Source: a virus
Length of the DNA stretch: 24,872 nucleotides
Virus record (IMG/VR): IMGVR_UViG_3300044993_000245
Span: 1-24,872 of that record
Reading direction: 5' to 3' (one strand)
Shown piece by piece: positions 13,326 through 19,896 of the stretch. Made by a program: the position numbers and the translations under genes. Each line of letters starts with the position of its first letter. The stretch's first letter is position 1. The notes below the pieces were generated by a model. The model was given only the letters and a program-made list of their open reading frames with translations, was not told the DNA's origin and did not search any database.

Positions 13326-13667
13326 TCAAGCCTCCTTGATCTGGATGCCCGCGCGCCGCAGCGTCTCTCGCGCGTCGTCGATGGACCTGCATACAGCCGT
13401 ATGGACGCCGCAGGCGTTGAGTTGTGCCATCATTTCCCGCTGTTCCGGCCGGGCGTATTGGCCCTCTTTCTTGACCTCGATTGCGACCGTGCGGATCGGG
13501 TGAAAAACCAGAACATCGGGGAAGCCTTTCTTGGCACCCATTGCTTTTTGCATCGCGCCCGCGACCCTGGACCGTGGGTTGTTGGCGACGTGGACCACAA
13601 GCGACGGCTGCGGCAAGACGGCCTCAAGCCATGATACAATCGACCGTTGGATCGCAGCCTCGTTCAT
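13326..13667 (-). CDS. VRR-NUC domain nuclease, 113 aa
   Basis: The protein has the PD-(D/E)XK-type VRR-NUC core: an N-terminal EAAIQRSIVSWLEAV, then KGFPDVLVF with the catalytic Asp, AIEVKKEGQYARPEQREMM with the E-x-K pair, and LNACGVHTAVCRSIDDA. Stand-alone phage VRR-NUC proteins are predicted structure-specific or junction endonucleases acting in replication and recombination. It overlaps the upstream gene by four bases. Confidence in the family is high; the substrate is inferred. Confidence 0.9.
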   Translation of the reverse strand: MNEAAIQRSIVSWLEAVLPQPSLVVHVANNPRSRVAGAMQKAMGAKKGFPDVLVFHPIRTVAIEVKKEGQYARPEQREMMAQLNACGVHTAVCRSIDDARETLRRAGIQIKEA

Positions 13668-13900
13668 TTGCCGCCGTCCATTTTGACAAGCTCGATCTCG
13701 TATCCCAGTGCGGCGAAAAAAGCATCCATATCGGCGAGCGCCTTGCCGTAGTGCCGCGCTATCTCGCTGCCGCGCGAGCGCTTCTTGAATACGGCTTCGC
13801 TTAGGCTCGTTATGTTGGTCCCGTGCTCGCGGGGCAGGCTGTACATCGCGTCGGTCAGCCAGTGGCCTGTCTTGCGGTATCCGGGCTTGTGGTCAATCAC
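13664..13900 (-). CDS. Hypothetical protein, 78 aa
   Basis: The frame overlaps genes on both sides (four and eight bases), typical of this operon. It encodes HWLTDAMYSLPREHGTNITS followed by a basic helix (KKRSRGSEIARHYGKALADM) and a hydrophobic end FFAALGYEIELVKM. No known domain is visible, though the charged first half could bind DNA. Confidence 0.6.
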   Translation of the reverse strand: MIDHKPGYRKTGHWLTDAMYSLPREHGTNITSLSEAVFKKRSRGSEIARHYGKALADMDAFFAALGYEIELVKMDGGK

Positions 13901-14111
13901 GACGCCTGTCCCTGTCGTTCACGATGCCTTCCAGCCGGGCGACGATGTAGCCCGCGGCCTCGTCGGATTCGCGGATGGCGCGGGCTTGGCGAAGGCACAT
14001 ACAATCTTGCCCAAGCTCGCAGACACTAGAGATGGATGTGTCGTTTTGCCATATTGTACATGTATAATCCGCTATTACGCGGGCGCGGCGCTCGTCTATC
14101 TCATCAGTCAT
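13893..14111 (-). CDS. Hypothetical protein with Cys motif, 72 aa
   Basis: The product carries TCTIWQ, SSVCELGQDCMCLRQARAIR and an acidic C-terminal helix. The four Cys residues could bind a metal, but their spacing fits no family I know. It overlaps both neighbours, supporting translation as part of the operon. Confidence 0.55.
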   Translation of the reverse strand: MTDEIDERRARVIADYTCTIWQNDTSISSVCELGQDCMCLRQARAIRESDEAAGYIVARLEGIVNDRDRRRD

Positions 14112-14364
14112 CCGGATTCCCCTTGAGCCGGTAGCCCTTTCCCCAAACGGTTTCTATGGTCAGGCCGGTTCCGGCCAGCTTTTTCCGGAGCGCCGAAATC
14201 TTGACGGGGATGACCGCATCGCCGGGCCTCACAGCCGCGTCCGCGTATACCTCGTCGCCGATGACATATTTCGATTTCGGTGGTTCGCCGTCGCGCGGCA
14301 GTGCGTCGATGATGCGGCGCTCCAGCGGGGTCAGCGGCGCCGTGATTTCTGGGCTCTCAGTCAT
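14104..14364 (-). CDS. OmpR/PhoB-type winged-helix protein (CtrA-like DNA-binding domain), 86 aa
   Basis: The ATG at 14364 with AGAGGA upstream is preferred to the longer frame from 14412. The whole protein is one Trans_reg_C winged helix: LTPLERRIIDALPRDGE, then VIGDEVYADAAV, the recognition helix PVKISALRKKLAGTGL and the wing IETVWGKGYRLKG. There is no receiver domain, so it cannot be controlled by phosphorylation in the usual way. The recognition helix and wing (LRKKLA, IETVWG-GY-L) resemble CtrA and other OmpR proteins. It may act on the divergent promoter region or on host promoters. Confidence 0.85.
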   Translation of the reverse strand: MTESPEITAPLTPLERRIIDALPRDGEPPKSKYVIGDEVYADAAVRPGDAVIPVKISALRKKLAGTGLTIETVWGKGYRLKGNPDD

Positions 14365-14467
14365 CGTCGATCCTCTCAGGTCGGGGAGGCGGTACGCAGC
14401 GGATGGACACACTATCCGCCTCCCCTGCCCGCTGCACCAAGGGGGATGGCGCGGCGGGGTTAGTCAT
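14357..14467 (-). CDS. 36-aa coupled small ORF
   Basis: Its ATG overlaps the stop of the Cro-like gene (ATGA), and its own stop overlaps the winged-helix start by eight bases. The peptide is MTNPAAPSPLVQRAGEADSV followed by a Pro/Arg/Asp-rich end. It may exist mainly to couple translation of the two regulators. Confidence 0.55.
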   Translation of the reverse strand: MTNPAAPSPLVQRAGEADSVSIRCVPPPRPERIDDD

Positions 14468-14661
14468 GCATTCGGCTCCGGCCCGTAAATATCGGGCCTC
14501 AGCTTGTGGCGCGATACGCCAGTGATTTTTTCGACCTCAAGCACGCGCTCGGCGGGCACTCGCCGCCATTGCGAAATCGAGCTCGGGTAAAGATTGAGTT
14601 GAGCGGCGAGGGCAGATCGCCGCCCGCGTTCGCCATCCAGCCATTTGGTCAGGTGTTTCAT
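14464..14661 (-). CDS. Cro/YdaS-like HTH regulator, 65 aa
   Basis: The product has the YdaS/Cro pattern: HLTKWLDGERGRRSALAAQL, then NLYPSSISQWRR as the turn and recognition helix, VPAERVLEVEKITGVSRHKL and the family ending RPDIYG. An alternative ATG four codons upstream (14673) cannot be excluded; neither start has a strong ribosome site, which may mean a leaderless or short-leader mRNA. It is the first gene of the leftward operon and faces the divergent intergenic region, so it probably represses one or both promoters. No CI-like partner is seen. Confidence 0.82.
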   Translation of the reverse strand: MKHLTKWLDGERGRRSALAAQLNLYPSSISQWRRVPAERVLEVEKITGVSRHKLRPDIYGPEPNA

Positions 14662-14710
14662 GCCGCCCATCATACCGCGGAAAAAAATTCACGCAACATG
14701 AAAATAGCGG

Positions 14711-14739
14711 TTGACTTAATTTTAATTCCGGCTGAAATT
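14711..14739 (+). promoter_or_regulatory. Divergent control region with plus-strand promoter
   Basis: TTGACT (14711-14716) with a 17-base spacer and GAAATT (14734-14739) forms a moderate sigma-70 promoter for the plus-strand operon. The spacer contains the dyad TTAATTTTAATT, a plausible operator for the Cro-like protein, in an AT-rich stretch (14674-14763). Confidence 0.5.
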
Positions 14740-14763
14740 TACATCATGCACAACGGGAGATGG

Positions 14764-15183
14764 ATGATGAGCAACATTCAAATCACGTCGCGCCTTTCGG
14801 GTGCTGTTATTTTTGAAACCGAGATCGCGGCGGAATACGAAGGCTATACTTTCGGCTTCCGGCTCGGGCTGGCGGTGAAGGCGGCTTACAACAGCGGTGC
14901 CGACCTGAGCGATGCCGACCTGAGCGATGCCGACCTGAGCGATGCCAAAATCATCCGCGTCATTGCGCGCGCCACTCGCCTCGACGGCTACGAGTTTATC
15001 GCTTTCGACACCGACAAGGGCATCATCATCCGGGCCGGTTGCCGGACCATGAGCCCGGACGATTATCGCGCTCATGTTGCGCGCGGATACCACGGCACGG
15101 ACAAGGCCGAAGAAACGCTCGCCATCCTCGACTACATCGAGGCGCGGGCCGCGAAGCTCTGCTGGGCAGATGTGTCGGCATGA
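14764..15183 (+). CDS. Phage pentapeptide-type repeat protein, 139 aa
   Basis: ATG 14764 (or 14767) is preceded by GGGAG. The N-terminal 45 residues lead into a short pentapeptide run ADLSDADLSDADLSDA, then a conserved globular part (TRLDGYEFIAFDTDKGIIIR, then AGCRTM and DYRAHVARGYHG, ending ETLAILDYIEARAA). I recall longer relatives with many more pentapeptides, so this copy seems contracted. Pentapeptide repeats form a beta-helix, and some mimic DNA, but three units are too few for a helix of that kind. It is the first gene of the plus operon. Confidence 0.75.
   Translation: MMSNIQITSRLSGAVIFETEIAAEYEGYTFGFRLGLAVKAAYNSGADLSDADLSDADLSDAKIIRVIARATRLDGYEFIAFDTDKGIIIRAGCRTMSPDDYRAHVARGYHGTDKAEETLAILDYIEARAAKLCWADVSA
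14896..14946 (+). repeat. 15-bp tandem repeat, three copies
   Basis: Three copies of GATGCCGACCTGAGC (the first with one mismatch) plus a partial fourth encode the pentapeptides. The near-identity at DNA level implies recent expansion or contraction by slippage. Confidence 0.9.
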
Positions 15184-15629
15184 TCCGCAAATGGCCGCTC
15201 TGGAAATCGCTTGCGCTTATCGGCGGATATTCCGCCGTCGCATGGGCTCTCGTTCTGGTTATCGTGCTGGCCCTCGCCGGTTGCGCATCCACGGAATATG
15301 ACATGGGCGGCAGCGTCCACGAATATTCGATGAAGTATCACGCGATGGAACAGGCTGGCGAAATGTGGGTGGCTCCCAAGAATTGCGGCTCGGCCTGCAC
15401 TCTTGGGCTCCGCAACACGCGGGCCTGCTACACGCCGGATACGATGTTTCATTTTCACGGCGTGTCCCGTAATGGCGTCTATGATCCGGCTGCAAGCGCG
15501 GCGTTCCGCGATGTCATGCCCGAAGGCGTCCGCGCTTGGGCGGAACATTCCGGCGCGTTCAATTCAACCGAAATCGTTTCAATCTCTGGCCGCGATCTGG
15601 CGGCATTCGATGGGAGGCTTTGTTCATGA
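15180..15629 (+). CDS. Lipoprotein with COG3904-like (ClpP-type) fold, 149 aa
   Basis: The ATG at 15180 overlaps the previous stop. Residues 9-34 are a hydrophobic signal (ALIGGYSAVAWALVLVIVLA) ending in a lipobox LAGC, so it should be a lipid-anchored envelope protein. The mature part contains NCGSACTLGL and later ACYTPDTMFHFHG, matching the Ser and His positions of COG3904-type periplasmic ClpP/crotonase-like proteins, followed by FRDVMPEGVRAWAE. It ends SGRDLAAF. An envelope hydrolase or exclusion role is possible. The family link is my reading of these motifs; the catalytic Asp was not identified. Confidence 0.7.
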   Translation: MIRKWPLWKSLALIGGYSAVAWALVLVIVLALAGCASTEYDMGGSVHEYSMKYHAMEQAGEMWVAPKNCGSACTLGLRNTRACYTPDTMFHFHGVSRNGVYDPAASAAFRDVMPEGVRAWAEHSGAFNSTEIVSISGRDLAAFDGRLCS

Positions 15630-16102
15630 CCATTAAAACCAGCGGTTTTTTCGGCGCGGTCAACCGCCTGAATGAAACCTACCGTCAGGCTCACGGCCTC
15701 GGATCGTCTACACGCGGAAACCCCGTGCTTGTCGCAGGCGAGCGGCGCGATCCCGGCCGGAGCGAGGCTGAGGCGCGGGCAATGGCCGCAGTGAAAACGG
15801 CTGCCGATACGGTCGTGGAGCGCACCCGCCAGAAGCGCGAGGCGGAACGTCTGGCCCGCATGTCTCGCGGCGAGCCTGCCGAATTGTGGGTGAATGCCTT
15901 CTTCTGCCAGCAGTCGGCAACGATGGAAATGTTCCCGCACGAGTCCGAAGCGTCCGCGTTTGAGGAAATCGTGGATGGGATCGACGGCTGTGACTACCGC
16001 TACACGATCAAGGTCTGCCGGACGGCCAACCGCGGCATTCGTGAAACGAGCGCATTCGATCTTGAGGACGATGCGCGGGCATGGGCGGGAGAACGGGAAT
16101 GA
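15626..16102 (+). CDS. Hypothetical phage protein, 158 aa
   Basis: The start overlaps the previous stop (ATGA). The N-terminal half is charged helix (EAEARAMAAVKTAADTVVER, then TRQKREAERLARMSRG). The C-terminal half (ELWVNAFFCQQSATMEMFPH, YRYTIKVCRTANRGI, then DLEDDARAWAGE) looks like a small alpha/beta domain. No family is recognised. It shares its coupling style and codon use with the rest of the operon. Confidence 0.65.
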   Translation: MTIKTSGFFGAVNRLNETYRQAHGLGSSTRGNPVLVAGERRDPGRSEAEARAMAAVKTAADTVVERTRQKREAERLARMSRGEPAELWVNAFFCQQSATMEMFPHESEASAFEEIVDGIDGCDYRYTIKVCRTANRGIRETSAFDLEDDARAWAGERE

Positions 16103-16275
16103 CCTTGCGGATCAGGGAGCGTGTGCGTCGGGGCTACATCCGCGAGGCTCAAGCATACGGAGAGTGGGCGGAATATCAGGTCGTTGACGGCCGGAAAATT
16201 CTGTTTCGCGGCGAGACGCTCGCACAGGCTGAAAAGTTCATTCGCGGGCGCGTCGATCCGCGAGGGGAGGAATAG
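16099..16275 (+). CDS. Small basic protein, 58 aa
   Basis: ATG 16099 overlaps the preceding TGA. The peptide has a basic N-terminus (MTLRIRERVRRGYIREAQAY) and a strand-rich middle (EWAEYQVVDGRKILFRG) before a helix AQAEKFIRGR. Function is unknown. Confidence 0.6.
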   Translation: MTLRIRERVRRGYIREAQAYGEWAEYQVVDGRKILFRGETLAQAEKFIRGRVDPRGEE

Positions 16276-16276
16276 G

Positions 16277-16384
16277 ATGAGCGAGAAAAAGACAGGTGTA
16301 TATGGCGAGCCGTGGCGGCTTGCGGGTCCGTATGAGTACCCGTGGGCGCTGGGCGAAAAGCACATTCTTGGGAGGGCACTATGA
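16277..16384 (+). CDS. Small ORF, 35 aa
   Basis: The ATG at 16277 follows GAGGGGAGGAATAGG, a strong ribosome site, and the TGA overlaps the next start. The product is MSEKKTGVYGEPWRL followed by an aromatic-rich end (GPYEYPWALGEKHILG). Spacing and site support translation. Confidence 0.6.
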   Translation: MSEKKTGVYGEPWRLAGPYEYPWALGEKHILGRAL

Positions 16385-16839
16385 CCACCATCGGAACAGA
16401 CATGGCACCCGCCTATCGCGCGGCGAAGCGGCAGAAACCCCGGACACTGAGCGCGGCACTCTGGCAGCGGATGACGAAGATCGACGCTCGCAGGGCAGCG
16501 GCGGCGCTCGGGTTCATCGACGCGAAGCCGCGCCCTCTGGCTGCAATGCGCCGCGATCCGTTCCCGCCGCTCGATCCCGCGCGGCTCGCCGTTGCCTTCA
16601 AGCAGGGATTCACCGGGGGCGGCACGTTTGAGACGGTTCCGGCAATCGGGCGCGAAAAGAAGTTCGGCGCTTATGTGACCGTTCAGGCGCACCAGATGGA
16701 CGCGCTTTACAAGCCAATCTCCGGGCGCTCCGTGTCCGACATTCTTGAGGACTACGAGGCGCAGCGGGCCATCGCGCGGAATTTCCACATGGGCGCGCTT
16801 GAGCTTCGGCAGTGGCGGAAGACCCGGAGGCGTGGATGA
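16381..16839 (+). CDS. Hypothetical phage protein, 152 aa
   Basis: ATG 16381 lies behind GGGAGG and overlaps the previous stop. The product is basic, with RAAKRQKPRTLSAALWQRMT in the first quarter, a Pro-rich middle and a terminal basic helix (ALELRQWRKTRRRG). It precedes NinB in a coupled pair. No family is recognised. Confidence 0.65.
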   Translation: MTTIGTDMAPAYRAAKRQKPRTLSAALWQRMTKIDARRAAAALGFIDAKPRPLAAMRRDPFPPLDPARLAVAFKQGFTGGGTFETVPAIGREKKFGAYVTVQAHQMDALYKPISGRSVSDILEDYEAQRAIARNFHMGALELRQWRKTRRRG

Positions 16840-17231
16840 CGCAAACCGTGATCCTTCGCGGGCCGGAGCAGCGCGCACTTGCGAAGCGGCTGGTCGATGC
16901 CGCTCCGGCCGATGCTGTGGTTAAGATCGGCCCGGCAAGGCGCAGCACGGAACAGAATGACAAGATGTGGGCGATGCTGTCCGACGTGTCGCGCGCCAGG
17001 CCGGAGGGCCGGAAGCACACGCCGGAAGTCTGGAAGGCCCTTTTCATGTCTGCCTGCGGTCATGCTGTGCAGTTCGAGGAAGGGCTCGACGGCCATCCCT
17101 TTCCGGTCGGGTTCCGCTCGTCGCGTCTCAACAAGGCGCAGATGAGCGACCTGATCGAATTTATCTACGCCTACGGATCGCAACACGGCGTTGTGTGGAG
17201 CGAGCCTGTTGAAATCCCGGAGCGGGCTTGA
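16836..17231 (+). CDS. ninB: NinB/Orf-family recombination mediator, 131 aa
   Basis: The sequence follows the NinB pattern: RRSTEQNDKMWAMLSDVSRA, HTPEVWKALFMSACG, the GHPFPVGFRSSRLNKAQMSD block and a final YAYGSQHGVVWSEP. Lambda Orf (NinB) binds single-stranded DNA and SSB and helps load the annealing protein at gapped DNA, replacing RecFOR. Its presence upstream of YqaJ, ERF and SSB completes a recombination module. Length agrees with the family and the start overlaps the previous stop. Confidence 0.9.
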   Translation: MTQTVILRGPEQRALAKRLVDAAPADAVVKIGPARRSTEQNDKMWAMLSDVSRARPEGRKHTPEVWKALFMSACGHAVQFEEGLDGHPFPVGFRSSRLNKAQMSDLIEFIYAYGSQHGVVWSEPVEIPERA

Positions 17232-17283
17232 CGATAGCTTGCCCGCTTGCTAATCTTTCGGACCAATAAAAGGAGCAACATTG

Positions 17284-17433
17284 ATGGCAACTCCGTACAT
17301 ATCGGTATTCACCCGCTACGAGCCGAGGCAAAAGGCATGGATCGAGCGCGAGGCGCGGCGGCGGAAGATTTCCGAGGCGCAGTTGCTCCGTGACATTCTC
17401 GACGCGGCAATCAGGGGCGCGGCCCGTGAATAG
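17284..17433 (+). CDS. Ribbon-helix-helix-like small protein, 49 aa
   Basis: AAAAGGAG lies before TTG 17281/ATG 17284. The peptide starts with a strand (TPYISVFTRYEPRQK) followed by two helices (WIEREARRRKISEAQLLRDI), the order seen in CopG-type RHH proteins. A 50-bp gap before it is the only break in this part of the operon, so it may head its own transcript and regulate the recombination genes. Its stop overlaps the GTG of the exonuclease gene. Confidence 0.6.
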   Translation: MATPYISVFTRYEPRQKAWIEREARRRKISEAQLLRDILDAAIRGAARE

Positions 17434-18241
17434 TCCGCATCAGAAATCGGCTGAGTGGCACAAGGCCCGCCGCTCCGGCATCGGCGGATCGGATGCCAAC
17501 ATCATCATGTCCGGCGACAGGCAACGCATTGTTGCGCTGTGGGAGGAAAAGACCGGACGCCGCGAGCCGGAAGACCTGTCATGGGTTCTCCCTGTCCAGA
17601 TGGGCGCGGCAACGGAGGCACTCAACTGCGCGTTCTACACCCATGCCACGGGCCGCACCATCCGCAGCCGCAATGAAATGCGCGTCGCGCCCGGTATGCC
17701 TTGGATGCGGTGCGAACTCGATGGCATAACGGCCACGGAAAAAGGCGACGATGCGATATTCGAGGCCAAGCACGTGAATGCGTTCTCGACCATCGAAGAC
17801 GTTGTGCAGCGCTACATGCCGCAACTGCACCATAACATGCACGTCGCCCGCCTGCGTCACGCTGTGCTGTCGGTTTTTATCGGCACCCTCAGGCACGAGA
17901 TTTTCGAGGTTGTGCTGGATGATTTTTACCTCGCCGCGCTTATGGATGCCGAGGCCGATTTCTGGCGCTGCGTCGAAACCGAAACGCCGCCAGAGGGCTA
18001 CACACCTCCACCGCCGCCCGTTGCGTTCGAGAATCTGCGCGAAGTTGACATGAGCGAATCTAACCTCTGGGCATCCAACGCGCTCGACTGGCTCGCGAAC
18101 AAGGACGCGGCAAAGACGTTCGACAAGGCCGCGAAGGAAATCAAGGGCCTTGTGCCGCCAGATGTTGGACGCGCGTTTGGTCACGGCATTGTCGTGAAGC
18201 GGAGCAAGTCCGGCGCGCTCACGATTTCAGCGGAGAAATAA
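17426..18241 (+). CDS. YqaJ-type (lambda exonuclease family) 5'-3' exonuclease, 271 aa
   Basis: The GTG at 17426 overlaps the previous stop and gives the canonical N-terminus SAEWHKARRSGIGGSDANII. The PD-(D/E)XK nuclease residues follow: WMRCELDGITATEKGD supplies the Asp and IFEAKHVNAFS the E-x-K pair, with QLHHNMHVARLRHAVLSVFI after. The enzyme resects one strand from double-strand ends so that the ERF protein downstream can anneal the exposed strand. The C-terminal third is helical and charged and may contact the annealase. Confidence 0.9.
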   Translation: MNSPHQKSAEWHKARRSGIGGSDANIIMSGDRQRIVALWEEKTGRREPEDLSWVLPVQMGAATEALNCAFYTHATGRTIRSRNEMRVAPGMPWMRCELDGITATEKGDDAIFEAKHVNAFSTIEDVVQRYMPQLHHNMHVARLRHAVLSVFIGTLRHEIFEVVLDDFYLAALMDAEADFWRCVETETPPEGYTPPPPPVAFENLREVDMSESNLWASNALDWLANKDAAKTFDKAAKEIKGLVPPDVGRAFGHGIVVKRSKSGALTISAEK

Positions 18242-18243
18242 GA

Positions 18244-18924
18244 ATGACGGACCACCCGAAAATATACGGCCAGATGGCCAAGATCATGGCGGACATCACC
18301 GCTGTTGCCAAGGACAAGAAAAACGAAGCTCAGGGGTTCAAGTATCGCGGCATTGATGATGTTTATAACGCGATTAATCCTCTGCTTGCAAAGCACGGGG
18401 TGTTCATGACATCGCGCATTATCGACAAGGTGCGCGACGAGCGGACGAACTCGAAAGGCACAGTGCTCGCGTTTACATGCCTGCGGATCGAATATACGTT
18501 CTGGGCCGATGATGGCTCCAGCGTCTCGACAGAGGTTGAGGGCGAGGGCATGGACAGCGGCGACAAGTCCAGCAACAAGGCAATGGCTGTCGGGCACAAA
18601 TACGCTCTCCTGCAAGCATTCTGCATTCCGACGCAGGATTTGGACGACCCGGACGCGGAGGTGCATGAGGCCGCCCCCGCACAGCGCACAATTCAGGCAA
18701 GCAAGAAAGCAACGCCAGCACAGCGCGAAGAACCGCCGCATGTCAAGGACGCCAAGGCTCTTATCAGCATGGCAAACTCGATCAGCGATCCGGACAAATA
18801 TGCTGCGTTCTTCGACGGCATTGCCCCGCGCCTTGAGAAGATCAAGGACGCAAGCGAAAACACCTACAAGGCCGTTATTGAAAAACTCGGCGCGATTGAA
18901 GCCGGACTGAGGGTTGGAGCATGA
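18244..18924 (+). CDS. ERF-family single-strand annealing protein, 226 aa
   Basis: The N-terminal 140 residues are an ERF domain: KIMADITAVAKDKKNEAQGF, FKYRGIDDVYNAINPLLAKH, then TEVEGEGMDSGDKSSNKAMA and VGHKYALLQAFCIPTQD. ERF proteins form rings on single-stranded DNA and promote annealing. A Pro/Gln-rich linker and a helical C-terminal domain follow, probably for partner contacts. Two bases separate it from the exonuclease gene, and its TGA overlaps the SSB start. Confidence 0.93.
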   Translation: MTDHPKIYGQMAKIMADITAVAKDKKNEAQGFKYRGIDDVYNAINPLLAKHGVFMTSRIIDKVRDERTNSKGTVLAFTCLRIEYTFWADDGSSVSTEVEGEGMDSGDKSSNKAMAVGHKYALLQAFCIPTQDLDDPDAEVHEAAPAQRTIQASKKATPAQREEPPHVKDAKALISMANSISDPDKYAAFFDGIAPRLEKIKDASENTYKAVIEKLGAIEAGLRVGA

Positions 18925-19334
18925 AGAACGTCACCATTGCAGGCCGCATTGGCCGATCCGCTGAACTGCGGCGCACTCAGGGCGGCGATCCCGTCGCCAG
19001 CTTCTCCGTTGCCGTGGATGACCGGAGCGGGAAGGACAAGGCAACCATGTGGTTTGACTGTTCCGTCTGGGGCAAGCGAGCCGAAAGCCTGACGCAGTAT
19101 CTCACCAAGGGCACGGCGGTGGCAGTATCCGGCGAACTTGGCACCCGCGAGCATAACGGCAAGACCTATCTAACGGTGCGCGTCAATGACGTGACATTGC
19201 TTGGCGGCGGCGAGCGCCAGTCCGGCGGGCAGTCGGCGGATGCCAGCGAGCGTCAATCGTTCTCGCAAGATTTGGATGATCAAATACCCTTTATCTCATG
19301 GGGCGACGTGCCTCGGCACAGGATGGGAGCCTAA
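18921..19334 (+). CDS. ssb: Single-stranded DNA-binding protein, 137 aa
   Basis: The OB fold is clear: NVTIAGRIGRSAELRRTQGG, VASFSVAVDD, TMWFDCSVWGKRAESLTQYL, KGTAVAVSGELGTRE and KTYLTVRVNDVTLLGG. A Gln/Ser-rich linker leads to the acidic tip DLDDQIPF, which in bacterial SSBs is the very C-terminus and the docking site for partners. Here 13 more residues (ISWGDVPRHRMGA) follow. The gene is coupled to ERF and closes the recombination core. Confidence 0.93.
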   Translation: MKNVTIAGRIGRSAELRRTQGGDPVASFSVAVDDRSGKDKATMWFDCSVWGKRAESLTQYLTKGTAVAVSGELGTREHNGKTYLTVRVNDVTLLGGGERQSGGQSADASERQSFSQDLDDQIPFISWGDVPRHRMGA

Positions 19335-19336
19335 AC

Positions 19337-19864
19337 ATGGAGGCCGTCCGTCAAAAGAAATGCCGCGCCTGTGGGCTTTCAAAGCCCATGACGGCCTTCT
19401 ATCGCCACAGGGCCATGAGGGACGGCCACCTCAACAGGTGCGTCGAATGTGTGAAAGAGCGCGTTCGGAAATATCGCGCGGCCAATATCGAAAGGGTGCG
19501 CGAGTACGACCGCAACAGGCCGAACCGTGATGAGCGGTGTGAGGTGAGCACCAAGCAAAATCGCGAGAGGTATTACAAAGATCCCGAGTTCAGGTCCCGC
19601 GTTCTCAAAACAAAGAGGGATTGGATTGCACAAAACAAACTCAAGCGCCGGGCTCACGTAATAACTGGAAACGCGATCAAGTCTGGCTCATTAGAAAAGC
19701 GGCCCTGCGAAGTCTGTGGGGCAAAAGATGTTGATGCCCATCACGAGGATTATCGGGTTCCGCTTGATGTTCGTTGGCTATGTCACAAACACCATATGGA
19801 ACGACACCGCGAGATTAACGAAGAAATCCGTATCGGCGTCGATTGGAGTTACAAAGGGTTCTAA
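19337..19864 (+). CDS. Zinc-finger/HNH-like phage protein, 175 aa
   Basis: The N-terminus holds a zinc ribbon (CRACGLSKPMTAFYRH ... CVECVKERVRKYR), the middle is a long basic helix (KDPEFRSRVLKTKRDWIAQN), and the C-terminus a second zinc site (CEVCGAKDVDAHHEDYRVPL, then WLCHKHHMERHRE). The second block resembles the zinc core of HNH nucleases, but the usual catalytic strand order is only partly visible. It is a probable DNA-binding nuclease, two bases downstream of SSB. Confidence 0.75.
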   Translation: MEAVRQKKCRACGLSKPMTAFYRHRAMRDGHLNRCVECVKERVRKYRAANIERVREYDRNRPNRDERCEVSTKQNRERYYKDPEFRSRVLKTKRDWIAQNKLKRRAHVITGNAIKSGSLEKRPCEVCGAKDVDAHHEDYRVPLDVRWLCHKHHMERHREINEEIRIGVDWSYKGF

Positions 19865-19896
19865 CCATTCATCGCCCGAGGGCGGAAGGAGAAGAA

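Noticed and set aside
14711-14728. CtrA box (TTAA-N7-TTAA) in the divergent promoter
   Set aside because: TTAA elements are present but only two bases apart, not the seven of a CtrA site.
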